A stretch of 64,000 nt of DNA from positions 1-64,000 of the forward strand of contig NZ_PKOZ01000012.1 of the NCBI RefSeq assembly GCF_002946355.1. The letters run 5' to 3'. The stretch comes from Pradoshia eiseniae (GTDB taxonomy: Bacteria > Bacillota > Bacilli > Bacillales > Pradoshiaceae). The stretch's first letter is position 1. Each line of letters opens with the position of its first letter. The translations under genes were made by a program, and so were the position numbers. Positions 62,660 through 64,000 of this stretch are shown piece by piece. The notes under the pieces were generated by a model. The model was given only the letters and a program-made list of their open reading frames with translations. It was not told the DNA's origin and did no database searches.

Positions 62660-63352
62660 ATGCTACACATAAAAGCAGACGAACAACTCTTCACACAAGC
62701 CGGCGATGTTAAGTTCGGCATTATTCATTATGAGGGTATGGAAGCAGGAAATATACCTTCAATGCTTGTCGGCCGCCTGCAGCTATACATAGAAAACCTG
62801 CACACAGAGCTTCAAACAAAGACTTGGGCCGAATATACAGGTATTGTTGCATGGCGAAAGATTTTCAAACAAACAGGGGCTGATCCGTCAAGATATCGTC
62901 CATCCGTCGAAGCATTATATAGAAGAATAAAAAAAGAGCCATCTGCTCCGACTGGAAACTCTGCGATTGCTCTGAATAATTTCTTCTCACTCCAATATGA
63001 AATCCCTCTCGGAATCTATGACGCCAAAACCATCAAGGGCGATGTGTTAATCAAAATTGGCCATGATGCTGACAGCTATGAGGGGCTAAACGGACGCAGG
63101 AATACATTGAATGGAATCATAGGGACATTTGATGAGGATGGCCCATTTGGCAGCCCTTTTGTGGACTCTGTCAGGACGAGCGTTCATGATGAAACAAAGG
63201 AAGCCATACAAGTGGTGTATTTCCATCATGACCACTCCATAGACCAAGCCCGCGGGATGCTTGAAGCTATCTCAAAAATGTTCCTCCAAGTACATGGAGG
63301 AGAATCATCCATCCATCTATTAAGCCGTGAAAATCCCAAAATAGACAAATAA
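62660..63352 (+). CDS. B3/B4 (tRNA-binding-like) domain protein
   Basis: A 230-residue protein with the B3/B4 fold found in the beta-subunit of phenylalanyl-tRNA synthetase and as stand-alone proteins. Seen: YRPSVEALYRRIKKEPSAPTGNSAIALNNFFSLQYEIPLG (span cited), GTFDEDGPFGSPFVDSVRTS and QVVYFHHDHS. Stand-alone members may deacylate or bind mischarged tRNA; proof is lacking here. The ATG at 62660 has GGGAGG upstream; the longer frame from 62621 is rejected. It ends just before the tRNA-Gly gene. Confidence 0.85.
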   Translation: MLHIKADEQLFTQAGDVKFGIIHYEGMEAGNIPSMLVGRLQLYIENLHTELQTKTWAEYTGIVAWRKIFKQTGADPSRYRPSVEALYRRIKKEPSAPTGNSAIALNNFFSLQYEIPLGIYDAKTIKGDVLIKIGHDADSYEGLNGRRNTLNGIIGTFDEDGPFGSPFVDSVRTSVHDETKEAIQVVYFHHDHSIDQARGMLEAISKMFLQVHGGESSIHLLSRENPKIDK

Positions 63353-63353
63353 A

Positions 63354-63399
63354 AAACGCAATGCTTCGTACTCTCCGTTACGAAACACTGCGTTGTTAA
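63354..63399 (-). terminator. Terminator of tRNA-Gly
   Basis: Minus-strand AACGCAGTGTTTCGTA - loop - TACGAAGCATTGCGTT followed by TTTTATTTG, directly after the tRNA 3' end. It may also act on the plus strand for the B3/B4 gene, though the T-run there is short. Confidence 0.85.
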
Positions 63400-63470
63400 A
63401 GCGGGTGAAGGGAATCGAACCCTCATCATCAGCTTGGAAGGCTGAGGTTTTACCACTAAACTACACCCGC
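63400..63470 (-). tRNA. tRNA-Gly (anticodon TCC)
   Basis: Cloverleaf on the minus strand: acceptor GCGGGTG paired with CACCCGC, D-arm TAGTTTAGTGGTAAAACC, anticodon stem-loop CAGC-CTTCCAA-GCTG with anticodon TCC, T-arm GAGGG-TTCGATT-CCCTT. The discriminator base is T and CCA is not encoded. A promoter-like TTGCCA (63510-63515), 17 bp, TAATAT (63487-63492) stands upstream on the same strand. Confidence 0.97.
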
Positions 63471-63486
63471 AAGCACGATAGATATT

Positions 63487-63515
63487 ATATTAACAGACAG
63501 AAAACAGGTTGGCAA
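63487..63515 (-). promoter_or_regulatory. Probable promoter of tRNA-Gly
   Basis: -35 TTGCCA (63510-63515), 17-bp spacer, -10 TAATAT (63487-63492); an overlapping TATAAT lies at 63484-63489 with a 20-bp spacer. The start would be about 10 bp upstream of the tRNA. Confidence 0.55.
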
Positions 63516-64000
63516 CCCATATACATAAAGTCGAAATATGAAAAATAATCACTCGATTATAAAAGCGCCGTCATAGATTCCAGCTTTCACTGCCCGTTAT
63601 CCAGCTTAGATTCCGATATTTCACTTCATTCATCAAATCATTTATTAAAGCATCAGACTGACTCAAAGTCATCAATTTCTGCCCATATCAGTAGAGTTAT
63701 TCCTAAATCGTGACGCGCTTTCATCTTTCGACATATATTTGTAATAATGTGCTCCCTGTTTTCATATGTCTGCTTCCTTATAGATTCAATTGTTTTATTA
63801 AAATGATTTCATGCATGCTCATTTTACCATGATAATGGAAACTAAAAAATGAAACAGTATACTAATTCCTGACACTCTACACCGTACTTATTCAGATTGA
63901 ACAAATACGACATTAATATCATTCCATATACCCTACCTTCTCTTGGATAAACCTACAAAAATAATTAAAGCGGAGGAAACCTTTTCGCTTCCTCCTTCAC
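63516..64000. other. Right-end region without a recognised gene
   Basis: About 485 bp with no ORF carrying a ribosome binding site. At the edge, GGAGGAA-ACCTTTTCGC-TTCCTCC (63973-63996) looks like a terminator stem, probably for a minus-strand gene further right. Confidence 0.5.

Overview
The window looks like the chromosome of an endospore-forming, low-GC Gram-positive bacterium of the family Bacillaceae. The reasons are AGGAGG-type ribosome binding sites, frequent TTG and GTG starts, rho-independent terminators after nearly every unit, and sporulation genes (spoVR, yhbH, prkA). Gene blocks also keep the Bacillus subtilis order: queG-yhbB-trmL ... prkA-yhbH, yhcT/yhcU with yhcX, and yhdB next to spoVR. 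I see no prophage, insertion sequence, CRISPR array or rRNA. There is one tRNA, tRNA-Gly(TCC).

Layout. 0-3.5 kb: a triple palindromic repeat, a VOC-family protein and a cadCA metal-efflux operon. 3.4-6.5 kb: an acyl-CoA ligase and an acyl-CoA dehydrogenase. 6.5-18.9 kb: a mixed set of small units, including two divergent TetR/SDR pairs, a LacI regulator with a HAD phosphatase, a Nudix hydrolase, an acetamidase, a patatin and an isochorismatase. 19-21 kb: an arsR-acr3-arsC operon. 21-23.5 kb: a cold-shock gene, a possible small RNA, and a decayed TetR/membrane-protein pair. 23.5-28 kb: a GH3 enzyme and a PfeT-like P1B4 ATPase behind an unusual long inverted repeat. 28-42.7 kb: housekeeping and envelope genes (spoVR, M14 peptidase, pgcA, yhcX, GH13 glucosidase, bdbC plus thioredoxin, a sulfite-oxidase-like molybdoenzyme, yhcU/yhcT, an aldo-keto reductase). 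43-47 kb: an LTA synthase and a DUF47-Pit phosphate uptake operon with PhoP-box-like repeats. 47-53 kb: adeR-ald, arginine deiminase and a peptide transporter. 52.8-63.5 kb: yhbH, prkA, a variable island of very small membrane proteins, then nfrA-type nitroreductase, trmL, yhbB, queG, a B3/B4-domain protein and tRNA-Gly.

How the genes work together. Three independent metal/metalloid detoxification loci (CadAC, Ars, PfeT-like) suggest a metal-exposed habitat. Sporulation and stress functions are represented by PrkA, YhbH and SpoVR. Amino acid and peptide use is represented by DtpT, Ald and ArcA. The least explained part is 56.6-58.9 kb. There the conserved trmL-prkA neighbourhood is split by four tiny transmembrane ORFs of 21-35 residues with strong ribosome binding sites, a duplicated terminator module and an orphan C-terminal protein fragment. 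Other uncharacterised signals are a candidate small RNA at about 21.5 kb, a perfect 15-bp inverted repeat at 21.3 kb, and the 34-bp inverted repeat upstream of the PfeT-like gene.

Family assignments rest on recognised motifs read by eye. No database search was run.
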